A DNA stretch of 64,000 bases from Microvirga sesbaniae. GTDB lineage: Bacteria > Pseudomonadota > Alphaproteobacteria > Rhizobiales > Beijerinckiaceae. The position numbers and the translations under genes are program-made. Under the pieces are notes generated by a model. That model searched no databases. It was not told the origin of the DNA and saw only the letters and a list, made by a program, of their open reading frames with translations. Shown piece by piece: positions 6,188-14,212 of the stretch (its first letter is position 1; the number at the start of each line of letters is the position of its first letter). The stretch is taken from NCBI RefSeq assembly GCF_025460805.1, contig NZ_JAMXFJ010000002.1, forward strand, positions 259,490 through 323,489. Reading direction: 5' to 3'.

Positions 6188-7504
6188 ATGGCAGCGCCCT
6201 GGTTTATGTTCGCAACCGGCATCGAGAACAGCTATCCGACGATCAAGAACGGCACCGTCCGTGTCGATGAGATGGACAAATGCGGCCATTACAAGCACTG
6301 GCGCAGGGATTTCGAACTCCTTCAGGAACTCGACATCCGCTATCTGCGCTACGGCCCGCCGATCCACCGCGTCTGGTTGAGCCAGGGCCGGTACGATTGG
6401 AGCTTCCCGGATCAGACCTTCGGCCTCTTGAAGACGATGGACATCGTTCCGATCGTCGATCTCTGCCACTTCGGGGTTCCGGACTGGATCGGCAACTTCC
6501 AGAATCCTGATTTCCCGACGCTGTTCGCGGATTATGCACGCGCCTTTGCGCAGCGCTTTCCCTGGGTGCAACTCTACACGCCCGTGAACGAGATGTTCAT
6601 CTGCGCGACCTTCTCGGCCGCCTATGGCTGGTGGAACGAGCAGATGAGCAGCGACACGGCCTTCGTGACGGCGCTCAAGCACATCGTGAAGGCGAATATT
6701 CTGGCGATGGCGGCCATTCTCGAGATCCGCCCTGACGCGATCTTCATTCAGAGCGAGTCATCGGAATATTTCCATGCCGACGAGCCTGATGCGATCGGCA
6801 ACGCAGAGATCATGAATGCGCGTCGGTTCCTGTCGTTGGATCTCAATTACGGCCGCCGTGTCGATTCCGAGATGTACCAGTTTCTCCTCGACAACGGCAT
6901 GGCCCGCGACGAGTACCAGTTCTTCATGACGCATCGCCTGCGGCAGCACTGCATCATGGGCAACGACTACTACGTGACGAACGAACACCGCGTCGCTCCC
7001 GACGGACGCACATGGGCTGCGGGCGAGATCTTCGGCTATGCGGAGATCACCCGGCAATATTACGAGCGCTATCGTCTTCCCGTCATGCATACGGAGACGA
7101 ACCTGGCTCAAGGCGCCAACGGCGACGAAGCCGTGACCTGGCTCAGGAAGGAATGGGCGAATGTCATGCGGGTGCGCAACAGCGGCGTTCCGATCGTCGG
7201 ATTCACTTGGTACTCGCTGACGGATCAGGTCGACTGGGATACGGCCCTGCGGGAGGAGAACGGCCGGGTGAACGCTCTCGGCCTTTACGATCTGGATCGG
7301 AACATCCGGCCGGTCGGCAAAGCCTACCAGCTCCTGATTCAGAGATGGCGTAGAGTTCTGCCGACACAGAGCGTCTGCCTTACCGTTCCGATCATCCAAC
7401 CGAGCCAGTTTGAGAGCGCGCATGCGGTTTTCCAGCAGGAAGCGGCCCGGAGCCTGAGTCGTGCGGCCCCAGCGTCGCCGACCATGACGGACCATGCCGG
7501 CTGA
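6188..7504 (+). CDS. glycoside hydrolase family 1-like protein
   Basis: 438 residues from ATG 6188, with GGAGG at 6177-6181; the 30 bases before it are open but unlikely coding. Clan GH-A landmarks are seen: LDIRYLRYGPPIHR, LYTPVNEM carrying the acid/base Glu (the T-x-NE site of GH1), and MHTETN carrying the nucleophile Glu (compare TENG). GFTWYSLTDQVDWD and NALGLYDLDRN lie near the end of the barrel. No signal peptide, so it acts on an imported glycoside. The last 45 residues (after QRWRRVL) do not resemble the family and may be a variable tail. The 3' end overlaps the aquaporin start by 11 bases, so the two are probably co-translated. Confidence 0.75.
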   Translation: MAAPWFMFATGIENSYPTIKNGTVRVDEMDKCGHYKHWRRDFELLQELDIRYLRYGPPIHRVWLSQGRYDWSFPDQTFGLLKTMDIVPIVDLCHFGVPDWIGNFQNPDFPTLFADYARAFAQRFPWVQLYTPVNEMFICATFSAAYGWWNEQMSSDTAFVTALKHIVKANILAMAAILEIRPDAIFIQSESSEYFHADEPDAIGNAEIMNARRFLSLDLNYGRRVDSEMYQFLLDNGMARDEYQFFMTHRLRQHCIMGNDYYVTNEHRVAPDGRTWAAGEIFGYAEITRQYYERYRLPVMHTETNLAQGANGDEAVTWLRKEWANVMRVRNSGVPIVGFTWYSLTDQVDWDTALREENGRVNALGLYDLDRNIRPVGKAYQLLIQRWRRVLPTQSVCLTVPIIQPSQFESAHAVFQQEAARSLSRAAPASPTMTDHAG

Positions 7505-8303
7505 AGGGGCCTTTTCGCCTCTGGCCGGGGACAGGCCTCTGCACGGCCGTCCTCTGCCGCCAGCGCGGCTGCACCCTGCCCTGTACGTGGCAGAGTTCAT
7601 CGGAACGGCCCTGCTGGTTCTGGTCGGCGTGTCGGTGGTCATTCTCATGTTTGGGCAAGGCAGTCCGGGGGCAAGGATGATCCCGAGCGAAGGCTGGCGC
7701 CTGTTTCTGACCGGGGGCTTGTTCGGTTCGGTCGGCGCGCTGATCGCTGTTTCGCCGGTCGGACGCATCAGCGGCGCACATATCAATCCTGCCGTAACGG
7801 TCGCGTTCTGGTTGGAGGGCAAGCTGGCGTGGCGCGATGCCGTGTTTTACATCTTGGCTCAGTTCGCCGGCAGCGCTGCCGGAGCTTGGCCTCTTCTGGG
7901 CTGGGGTCACATGGGACGAAGCGTGGCGTTTGGTGCGACGCAGCCGGGGACTGACGTTCCCATCTGGGCCGCGACCCTCGGAGAGACAGGAGTGACGTTT
8001 CTGCTCATCCTGGCGATTTTCACCATGGCGGCCCATCCTCGTACCCGTCGTTTCACGCCGTTGGCGCTCCCGGTCGTGCTCTCGGTGTTGGTGTGGCTGG
8101 AGGCTCCCCTCTCCGGGGCCAGTGCAAACCCGGCGCGGTCATTCGGACCTGCCCTGATCGCCAGAGTCCCGATGGACCCATGGATCTACATCGTTGGGCC
8201 CTCGCTTGGGGCGGTCCTATATGCCGGCTTCGTGCGCCTTGAGGCTGTGCGTCTTCCCCGCGTCATGGTCGCGCGATTGTGCCACTTCAACATCGAGGTT
8301 TGA
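7494..8303 (+). CDS. aquaporin / MIP-family channel
   Basis: 269 residues. Both pore motifs are intact: GAHINPAVTVAF in the first half and SGASANPARSFGP in the second, each in a half-membrane loop. Six hydrophobic segments are present, starting with LYVAEFIGTALLVLVGVSVV. Typical length is 230-280. It conducts water or small neutral solutes such as glycerol; selectivity cannot be judged without the filter residues in structure. The first 25 residues are Pro/Arg-rich and may mean the true start is internal, but no better start with an RBS is seen. It overlaps the GH1-like gene, an unusual pairing. Confidence 0.88.
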   Translation: MPAEGAFSPLAGDRPLHGRPLPPARLHPALYVAEFIGTALLVLVGVSVVILMFGQGSPGARMIPSEGWRLFLTGGLFGSVGALIAVSPVGRISGAHINPAVTVAFWLEGKLAWRDAVFYILAQFAGSAAGAWPLLGWGHMGRSVAFGATQPGTDVPIWAATLGETGVTFLLILAIFTMAAHPRTRRFTPLALPVVLSVLVWLEAPLSGASANPARSFGPALIARVPMDPWIYIVGPSLGAVLYAGFVRLEAVRLPRVMVARLCHFNIEV

Positions 8304-8707
8304 CAGCGTTCCGGCAGGAACAGACCGCTCCGGGTCATCGTCTGCCTATCCCCTGACTTTCGGGAACGTCCGGTGTTCCTCTCGCGACCAGACTGGTCCC
8401 CTTCCGAGAGGCGCCATGAGCTGACCTTCCTGGTTTCTGTTCAATTTCTCGTCGGGTCGTTCATGGAGCACGCGCCAGGGAGGATTTTAGGGGTGTCGAT
8501 CTGGTCCCCCTTGCAACGCTCTTGGCCCTTGATCTCGGTGGTCCAGGACCCGAAAGCCGTGCGGCGCGTCAGCCACGATCTCAATAGCGTGCATCCGCTC
8601 ATCCCACCGGCGTGGAAGAACATCTGAGGTCGGTCCCGCGCCAGGAAGCGACCTTCCAATGGTGCTACCGGTGCCCAACCGGCGCTAGTGGCACCAATCC
8701 AAAACGT
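8304..8707. other. gene-free stretch, about 400 bases
   Basis: Between convergent aquaporin and isochorismatase-family genes. Short ORFs exist on both strands (for example 8441-8659 minus), but none shows a recognisable family, an RBS or conserved motif. No clear terminator with a T-run was found. Confidence 0.5.
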
Positions 8708-9292
8708 TTACGCGGTTTGTAGGTTCGCCAGCACGGTGTTGAGCGAACGTACGCGTGCCACGCGCGGCAGGATCTTCTCGACCGAGAAGCGGTGCATATC
8801 GTCAGCAAGGCTCGAGCAAAGATCTTCGACCACGATGGTGCTGTAGTTGTGCTGCCAGGCATCTCGCGCCGTGGACTCGACCCCGAAGTTCGTCATCACA
8901 CCTCCGATCAGCACCGTCGCGATGTTCCGCCGTCTCAGTTGCAGGTCGAGTTCGGTGCCATAGAAGGCGCTCCACTGGCGCTTGGTGATTGCCACATCGT
9001 AGCCAGCCGTCTCGACCGCATCATCGAATGCGAGCGATGCTGCCGGGATCCCACCTTCAGGCACCCTCAGCTCGACATCGACGGGCGTGCGAACCATGTC
9101 CGCATAGCCGTCTGAGAACGCAGCCCGCGTCAGGATGACAGTGCCGCCGGCACGTCTTAACGCCTTCGCAAGTGCAACTGCCCGCTGCACGAGCTCGTGA
9201 CGGGGGTGCGGCTGGATGGGCATGCCCAGGGTCCAGTTCTGCGGATCGATCAGCAGGAGAGCAGTGGCGCGGGGATCGAGGCCAAGTGCCAT
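8708..9292 (-). CDS. isochorismatase-family hydrolase with Gly in place of the catalytic Cys
   Basis: 194 residues from ATG 9292 (MALGLDPRATALLLIDPQ); the longer frame to 9355 begins with a Ser run and overlaps the operator region. Family landmarks: Asp in LLLIDPQN, Lys in AITKRQWSAF, and cis-peptide motif IGGVMTNFG followed by VESTARDAW. In cysteine hydrolases the residue after the TN-x pair is Cys (TN-x-CVEST); here it is Gly, as in true isochorismatases and YecD-like members. It is therefore either an ether-cleaving isochorismatase-type enzyme or a non-hydrolytic member. It is divergent from a TetR gene, which probably represses it through the repeated sites at 9337-9383. Confidence 0.82.
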   Translation of the reverse strand: MALGLDPRATALLLIDPQNWTLGMPIQPHPRHELVQRAVALAKALRRAGGTVILTRAAFSDGYADMVRTPVDVELRVPEGGIPAASLAFDDAVETAGYDVAITKRQWSAFYGTELDLQLRRRNIATVLIGGVMTNFGVESTARDAWQHNYSTIVVEDLCSSLADDMHRFSVEKILPRVARVRSLNTVLANLQTA

Positions 9293-9336
9293 CGGGTCAG
9301 CCCTTTCAAGGCTTGCGGTTGACGATGAAGATGATG

Positions 9337-9383
9337 AATATGAGGCATCCTTCACATTATGGATATGAGGACATCCTCACATA
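9337..9383. promoter_or_regulatory. two repeated operator-like sites between isochorismatase gene and tetR
   Basis: Two related imperfect palindromes lie 25 bases apart: ATATGAGGCATCCTTCACAT (9338-9357) and ATATGAGGACATCCTCACAT (9363-9382). The second contains GAGGA-CA-TCCTC. They lie immediately upstream of the likely tetR start (ATG 9383) and between the divergent genes, the standard place for TetR autoregulatory operators. A possible -35 TTGACG is at 9319-9324. Confidence 0.6.
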
Positions 9384-9985
9384 TGTCAACAGGATCGAGA
9401 GCCGATGTGGGGCGCACACCTCGCTTCGCCCGCGGCAAGGCGCGGGCTGCCGCCCTGCGAGCAGCCGCTGGACAGGTGATTGCTGAGCGCGGGTATGAGG
9501 CTGCTACGATGACGGAGATCGCTGCGCGGGCCGGTGCCTCGATCGGCTCGCTGTACCAGTATTATCCGACGAAGGAGCTGATCGCAGCCGAGGTTCATGC
9601 CGAGTACCTCGACCAACTGGATCAAGCCTTAGTTGGCCTCAGCACGGAAGCTCACACGCCAGCTGCCATGTCAGATGCTCTGTTCGACACACTGACGGGC
9701 TTCCTGGCCCGTTACCCAGCGTTTCCAACGCTTGCCGCCAGACGTGACATTGAGACATCGCGCAAGCTCGCTTCACGGACCAGGCTGGAGGAGAGCCTTG
9801 AACAGTCGCTTGCATCGACGAGGCCACCGTTGCCGCCAGAGGCGATGCCTGGGCTGGCTGTCATGCTGCTGCAGCAAATGAAGGTGGTGGTTGCGCTCGA
9901 AGCGAGTGGTCGCGAGGCGGACCGACAGGCAATCGAACATATCCGCAGGGTGCTGCGAAGGTACCTGGAGCATCTTGTGGGCTGA
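9383..9985 (+). CDS. TetR/AcrR-family transcriptional regulator
   Basis: 200 residues from ATG 9383 (MSTGSRADVG); an upstream in-frame ATG at 9359 would run through the operator. The N-terminal HTH is typical: AALRAAAGQVIAERGYEAAT, then MTEIAARAGASIGSLYQYYP with the recognition helix and the conserved YxYF-like end (LYQYYPTKELI). The C-terminal ligand-binding domain is helical and variable. Placement divergent from the isochorismatase-family gene with a duplicated palindrome between them indicates local repression of that gene and itself. Ligand unknown. Confidence 0.85.
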   Translation: MSTGSRADVGRTPRFARGKARAAALRAAAGQVIAERGYEAATMTEIAARAGASIGSLYQYYPTKELIAAEVHAEYLDQLDQALVGLSTEAHTPAAMSDALFDTLTGFLARYPAFPTLAARRDIETSRKLASRTRLEESLEQSLASTRPPLPPEAMPGLAVMLLQQMKVVVALEASGREADRQAIEHIRRVLRRYLEHLVG

Positions 9986-10153
9986 ATGACGGATCTTTCC
10001 TGAATGATTGTTTGCACCTGGCCCTGTAGGCCCCTCCAGTTCACAGATCAGGTGTGAGACATGAAGACGTCGTCGATGAAGGTCGGCTTCGGGTCACCCG
10101 GGAATATTTCCTACATCACAGGAGCGTCGGGTGTTCGCGCGTCGAGCTGACGT

Positions 10154-10447
10154 TCAGTCTCCTTCCGCGATGTGCCGCTTTAGAACCAAAAATGCGATGA
10201 TCTGAACATCCGCTATGCCCAGGCTTTCAGACAATCGGCCTCTGAGCCCGCGGTCGTTGAGATCTTGTTCCCGGTTCGATGGCGCCGCAGGATTTATGAG
10301 GATTGCGACCTGCTCATCAGTGCTCGGACCCCACGCCTTTGCAATGCCGAAGAAGGTCCGCAATCCCGCTCCACCAATCGTGGGCTTGTTCTGAAGCATG
10401 TGCAGCGCCAGCATGCACTCTTCGCGCAGCGGGAGCTCTGCTGTCAC
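10154..10447 (-). CDS. degenerate DUF2384 (MbcA/ParS/Xre antitoxin-like) protein
   Basis: 97 residues. The middle reads LRTFFGIAKAWGPSTDEQVA followed by ILINPA, which resembles the helix-turn-helix start of MbcA/ParS/Xre antitoxin proteins (AWGLS-x-x-EQ-x-x-LLG-x-P). After that, RGRLSESLGIA may be the LS-x-x-LGIYKAL helix, but the usual C-terminal DUF2384 segment is not recognisable, so the gene may be truncated or frameshifted. No partner toxin (RES-domain) is seen next to it. The start is uncertain: the ATG at 10447 reads MTAELPLREE. Low-level pattern match only. Confidence 0.4.
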   Translation of the reverse strand: MTAELPLREECMLALHMLQNKPTIGGAGLRTFFGIAKAWGPSTDEQVAILINPAAPSNREQDLNDRGLRGRLSESLGIADVQIIAFLVLKRHIAEGD

Positions 10448-10701
10448 CTCTGCCTCCGCACCGAGGTTGTTGAAGGCGGAATGACGCCCACGTCTCGATG
10501 ACCCGCCGGGCGTCTCTGCGCCATGGAATCCATGGGCTGCGGAAAGAGTGTCCGGCTTTTGCTCAACAGCTGCGCCGGAAGCGATGGAAACCCTTCACAC
10601 TCCGATAGAAACTGGTTGGTTCAAGTGAAGCTAGGCCTTCGCGATGACCGATGTCAGTTTCGCCGCATCTGGTGATTGGTCCACGCCGGGCCGAGGCCTA
10701 G
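10448..10701. other. gene-free stretch
   Basis: About 250 bases before the repeat block; no ORF with family features, no tRNA-like fold noticed on either strand. Confidence 0.4.
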
Positions 10702-10862
10702 AGTATCGGGCGCAAAAGTGGGAACCGGTTTTGCGCGAAAAGATGCTCCAGGGCAAAGGCTTGAAGCATCGGGCGCAAAAGTGGGAACCGGTTTTGCGCG
10801 AAAAGATGCTTTAATCCAAAAGCTTGAAGCATCGGGCGTTTGTTTGATGACACGTCCGATGC
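10702..10862. repeat. palindromic repeat block downstream of kdgF
   Basis: Two near-identical 46-base units at 10702-10747 and 10765-10810 (GCAAAAGTGGGAACCGGTTT core, ending GAAAAGATGCT), then a shorter related hairpin at 10825-10862 (AGCATCGGGCG against GTCCGATGCT). Each unit is an inverted repeat. They follow directly after the kdgF stop (10864) and may end or stabilise the uronate operon transcript. Confidence 0.8.
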
Positions 10863-10863
10863 T

Positions 10864-11202
10864 TCAGACGAAGTCCTCGCGCATGGGGGTGAAGACGTCG
10901 AGAAGCACGCCGGCCTCGATGGAAACCGCCCCGTGGACGGCGTTCGGCGGCACGAGGAAGCTGTCGCCCTGCTTCAGACGTTCGGTCCGGCCCGCGATGG
11001 TGACATCGAAGACGCCCGCCTCGACGAGGCTGCACTGGATGTGCGGATGCGCGTGGGGCGTGCCGACGGCCCCGGCCTGGAAGGCCACGCGGACCATCAT
11101 GACCTCCGCATTGTAGGTGAGGACTTTACGGCGGATGCCCTCGCCTGCGGGCTCCCAGTCGATCGTGCTGTCGAAGGCGAAAGGCTCGTTGATACGGTTC
11201 AT
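10864..11202 (-). CDS. kdgF: KdgF, cupin enzyme of unsaturated-uronate catabolism
   Basis: 112 residues, the usual KdgF length, with GGAGGAACC before ATG 11202. A single cupin barrel with metal-binding motif HAHPHIQCSLVEAGVFDV and second motif GDSFLVPPNAVHGAV, ending in the family-typical FTPMREDFV. KdgF speeds linearisation of 4,5-unsaturated monouronates (from pectin or alginate lyases) to 5-keto-4-deoxyuronate in the cytosol, which KduI then isomerises. It is the last gene of the operon dctPQM-kduI-kduD-kdgF, 18 bases after kduD. The ending and context make the assignment strong. Confidence 0.88.
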   Translation of the reverse strand: MNRINEPFAFDSTIDWEPAGEGIRRKVLTYNAEVMMVRVAFQAGAVGTPHAHPHIQCSLVEAGVFDVTIAGRTERLKQGDSFLVPPNAVHGAVSIEAGVLLDVFTPMREDFV

Positions 11203-11220
11203 GGTTCCTCCAGTATGGTG

Positions 11221-11979
11221 TCAGCGCGCCAGCCAGCCGCCGTCCACCGGCAGGACGATGCCGTGGACATAGTCCGATGCGGGCGATGCCAGGAAGACGG
11301 CGGCGCCGGCGAGGTCCGCCGGATCTCCCCACCGTCCGGCCGGGATCCGTCCGAGGATGTCGGCGCTTCGCTTCGGATCGTGGCGGAGCGCCTCGGTGTT
11401 GTTGGTGACGAAATAGCCCGGCGCGATGGCGTTCACGTTGATGCCCTTGGCGGCCCACTCGCAGGCAAGAAGCCGCGTGAGGCCGGCCAGGCCGCTCTTG
11501 CTCGCCGTATAGGACGGGATGCGGATGCCGCCCTGGAAGGACAGGAGCGACGCGATGTTGATGATCTTGCCGCCGCGCCCGTCCGCCAGCATGGTGCGGG
11601 CGGCCGCCTGCGACAGGAAGAACGCGGACTTGAGGTTGACGTTCATCACGTCGTCCCAGTCCTTCTCCGTGAAGTCGATGGCATCGGCCCGGCGGATGAT
11701 GCCGGCATTGTTGACCAGGATATCGATCCGGCTGCCGAGCGAGACAGCCTCACCGACGATCTGCTCGATGGGGTCCAGGCTCGACAGGTCCGCCTGGACG
11801 GCACGGAAGCCGGCGCCGGTGTCGCGGCACAGGCGCTCGGTCTCGTCCATGGCCGAGCGGCCGACCGCCACGATGGAGGCCCCGGCCTGCGCCAGCGCCA
11901 CGGCGATCGCCTGCCCCAGCCCGGTATTGGCTCCGGTCACGACCGCCGTCCGGCCGGTCAGATCGAACGAGGCCGTCAC
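11221..11979 (-). CDS. kduD: 2-dehydro-3-deoxy-D-gluconate 5-dehydrogenase (KduD)
   Basis: 252 residues from GTG 11979, which overlaps the kduI stop as GTGA; the longer open frame upstream lies inside kduI. Classical SDR: cofactor loop TGANTGLGQ, NNAGIIRR, catalytic Ser in INIASLLSFQGG and Tyr/Lys in YTASKSGLAGL, then NAIAPGYFVTNNTEALR, characteristic of KduD. It reduces 2,5-diketo-3-deoxygluconate to 2-keto-3-deoxygluconate (KDG) with NAD(P)H, the step after KduI in pectin-derived uronate breakdown. Translational coupling to kduI supports the role. KDG kinase and aldolase are not in this window. Confidence 0.92.
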   Translation of the reverse strand: MTASFDLTGRTAVVTGANTGLGQAIAVALAQAGASIVAVGRSAMDETERLCRDTGAGFRAVQADLSSLDPIEQIVGEAVSLGSRIDILVNNAGIIRRADAIDFTEKDWDDVMNVNLKSAFFLSQAAARTMLADGRGGKIINIASLLSFQGGIRIPSYTASKSGLAGLTRLLACEWAAKGINVNAIAPGYFVTNNTEALRHDPKRSADILGRIPAGRWGDPADLAGAAVFLASPASDYVHGIVLPVDGGWLAR

Positions 11980-12812
11980 CGCAGCGCCTCCATGGGCACC
12001 ATATCCATATCGGTGAAGTCCTGGTTGTCGCCGCCCATGGCCCAAACAAAGGTGTAGTTGCTGGTGCCGACGCCGGAATGGATCGACCAGCCCGGCGACA
12101 GAATCGCCTGCTCGTTGGCCACCACGAGATGCTTCGTCTCGTGGGGCTCGCCCATGAAGTGGAACACGCGCGTGTCGGGCTGCATGTCGAAATAGACGTA
12201 GACCTCCGAGCGGCGGTCATGACAATGAGCCGGCATGGTGTTCCACATGCTGCCGGGCTTCAGCTGGGTCATGCCGAGGACGAGCTGGGCCGAGCGGCAT
12301 ACCTCCGGATGGATCATCTGGAAGATCGTCCGGACATTGCCGTTCGCGGCGTCGCCCAGATCGACCCGGCGGGCCCGGTCGAGACCGATCTTCACCGTCT
12401 CGAAACGGGCATGGGCCGGCGTGCTGACGAGATAGAACTTCGCCGGCGCGCCCTCGTCGAGGCTCTCGAAGACGACGTCCTTCGTCCCCATGGCGACATA
12501 GAGCGCGTCGCGGGGAGCGAGATCGTGCGTCTCGCCGTCGGTATGAACGCGCCCGGCGCCGCCGAGATTGACGATTCCGAGTTCGCGCCGATCCAGGAAG
12601 TTGGGCGAGCCGATCTGCTTGTGCGATCCGAGCCGGATCGCTCCGGTGGTGGGCGTCGCGCCGCCGACCACGAGCCGGTCGATATGGCTGTAGGTCAGCG
12701 TCACCGCGCCGGGGACGAACAGGGTCTCGATGAGGAAATGTCGGCGCAGCTCGGCCGAGCTGAAGTGGCGTACGGCCTCGGGATGGCATACCTGCCGGAC
12801 TTCGATGGTCAT
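11976..12812 (-). CDS. kduI: 5-dehydro-4-deoxy-D-glucuronate isomerase (KduI)
   Basis: 278 residues from the second of two adjacent ATGs (12812), which gives best spacing to GAGG; length equals typical KduI. The C-terminal cupin carries the metal site PAHCHDRRSEVYVYF (two His and Glu) and a distal His in SPGWSIHSGVGTSNY. MGGDNQDFTDMD near the end is family-typical. KduI converts 5-keto-4-deoxyuronate to 2,5-diketo-3-deoxygluconate in the cytosol. It lies 115 bases after dctM with a palindromic element between, and is coupled to kduD. The upstream 90 bases that are open contain that repeat and are not coding. Confidence 0.93.
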   Translation of the reverse strand: MTIEVRQVCHPEAVRHFSSAELRRHFLIETLFVPGAVTLTYSHIDRLVVGGATPTTGAIRLGSHKQIGSPNFLDRRELGIVNLGGAGRVHTDGETHDLAPRDALYVAMGTKDVVFESLDEGAPAKFYLVSTPAHARFETVKIGLDRARRVDLGDAANGNVRTIFQMIHPEVCRSAQLVLGMTQLKPGSMWNTMPAHCHDRRSEVYVYFDMQPDTRVFHFMGEPHETKHLVVANEQAILSPGWSIHSGVGTSNYTFVWAMGGDNQDFTDMDMVPMEALR

Positions 12813-12834
12813 CATTACCTCTTTGGTGCATTTT

Positions 12835-12875
12835 CGGCGAAGTGGATCCGGTTCGCCGTTGAACGATGCGGCGAA
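12835..12875. repeat. palindromic element between dctM and kduI (family C)
   Basis: Inverted arms CGGCGAA (12835-12841) and TTCGCCG (12852-12858) around GTGGATCCG, followed by GAACGATGCGGCGAACC. It is related to the perfect palindrome at 57367-57390. It lies inside the presumed uronate operon and could act as an mRNA processing or stabilising hairpin. Confidence 0.6.
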
Positions 12876-12927
12876 CCAAAGAAGAGAGCTGATGTCACAC
12901 AAGGGGAACCAGCTCTCGTGCGTGAGA

Positions 12928-14208
12928 TCAGCGGAACAGGGCCGGGAGCCAGAGCGACAGGCCGGGGATGTAGGTGACGAGCAGCAGCACGACGATGCTG
13001 GCGCCCAGGAAGGGCCAGATCGTCTTCATGGCCTCGCCGATGGTGATCTTGCCGACCGCGCATCCGACGAAGAGCACCGAGCCGACCGGCGGCGTGTTGA
13101 GACCGATGCCGGCGTTAAGGATCAGGATCACGCCGAAATGCACCGGATCGATGCCGAAGGCCTTGATCACCGGCAGGAAGATCGGCGTGCAGATGATGAT
13201 CATCGGGGCCATGTCCATGAAGGTGCCGAGCACCAGCAGGATCACGTTGATGAGAAGCAGCACCACGATGGGGTTGTCCGACACCGTCTTCATGAGCGCG
13301 ATGGTCGCCTGCGGCACCTGCAGGAAGGCCATGAGCCAGCCGAAGGCGCTCGCCGTCCCGATGACGAGCAGCACCATGGCGGTGGTGCGCACGGCCCCGA
13401 GCGTCGCCTCGACGAAACTCTCCCAGTTCATCTCGCGATAGACGAAGACCGTGACGAGCACGGCATAGACGACCGCGATGCACGAGCTCTCCGTCGCCGT
13501 GAAGATCCCTGAGCGGACGCCGCCGAAGATGATGAAGATCAGAAAGATGCCCGGCACGGCGGAAACCAGGAAATAGGTCAGCATCCTGAAGCCCGGGAAC
13601 GGGTCGGCCGGATAGCCGCGGCGCACGGCCACCACGTAGGCGGTGATCATCAGGGCGGCGGCCAGAAGGAAGCCCGGCACCACGCCGGCCGTGAACAGAT
13701 CCGCCACCGAGATCGTGCCGCCGGCCGCGATCGAATAGATGATCATGTTGTGCGACGGCGGGATGAGCAGCGCGATGATGGCGGCGTTCACTGTCACGTT
13801 GACGCTGTAATCCTTCGCGTAACCGCGCTTCTCCATCTGCGGGATCATGATGCCGCCGATCGCGGAGGCATCCGCGATGGCCGAACCCGAGATACCGCCG
13901 AACAGGGTCGAGGCCACCACGTTCACCTGTCCGAGGCCGCCGCGCAGATGGCCAACGAAGCCCGCCGCCAGACGGATCAGGCGGTCGGCGATGCCGCCGC
14001 GCATCATGAGATCGCCCGCATAGATGAAGAACGGGATCGCCATCATGGCGAAGGCGTTCATGCCGGAATTGAGCTGCTGGAACACCACGACAGGCGGCAG
14101 CTGCATGTAGAGCACGGTGGCCAGCGACGCGATGCCGAGGCAGAACGCCACCGGCGTGCCGACGATGAGCAGGAGCGTGAAGACGCCGAAGAGAACCCAG
14201 ATCTCCAT
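12928..14208 (-). CDS. dctM: TRAP transporter large permease (DctM type)
   Basis: 426 residues, normal for DctM, with about twelve hydrophobic segments starting MEIWVLFGVFTLLLIVGTPV. Family motifs include FFIYAGDLM, TLFGGISGSAIADASAIG (the conserved SGSA-x-AD region) and LNAGIGLNTPPVGSVLF. It is the Na+-coupled transport subunit of a tripartite ATP-independent periplasmic transporter, working with DctQ (4 bases upstream) and DctP. Its position ahead of kduI-kduD-kdgF indicates that the substrate is a uronate or unsaturated uronide from pectin. Confidence 0.9.
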   Translation of the reverse strand: MEIWVLFGVFTLLLIVGTPVAFCLGIASLATVLYMQLPPVVVFQQLNSGMNAFAMMAIPFFIYAGDLMMRGGIADRLIRLAAGFVGHLRGGLGQVNVVASTLFGGISGSAIADASAIGGIMIPQMEKRGYAKDYSVNVTVNAAIIALLIPPSHNMIIYSIAAGGTISVADLFTAGVVPGFLLAAALMITAYVVAVRRGYPADPFPGFRMLTYFLVSAVPGIFLIFIIFGGVRSGIFTATESSCIAVVYAVLVTVFVYREMNWESFVEATLGAVRTTAMVLLVIGTASAFGWLMAFLQVPQATIALMKTVSDNPIVVLLLINVILLVLGTFMDMAPMIIICTPIFLPVIKAFGIDPVHFGVILILNAGIGLNTPPVGSVLFVGCAVGKITIGEAMKTIWPFLGASIVVLLLVTYIPGLSLWLPALFR

Positions 14209-14212
14209 TGAC

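Noticed and set aside
8441..8659. Small minus-strand ORF in the aquaporin-isochorismatase gap
   Set aside because: No RBS, no recognised family, and overlapping ORFs in other frames of equal quality.
10061..10150. 29-codon ORF after tetR
   Set aside because: Too short, no RBS of quality, no recognisable peptide type.
10840..12977. Long plus-strand open frames opposite kdgF, kduD and kduI
   Set aside because: They are antisense to genes with clear family motifs, have low-complexity Arg/Asp/Gly composition, and no RBS. High GC keeps the opposite strand open.
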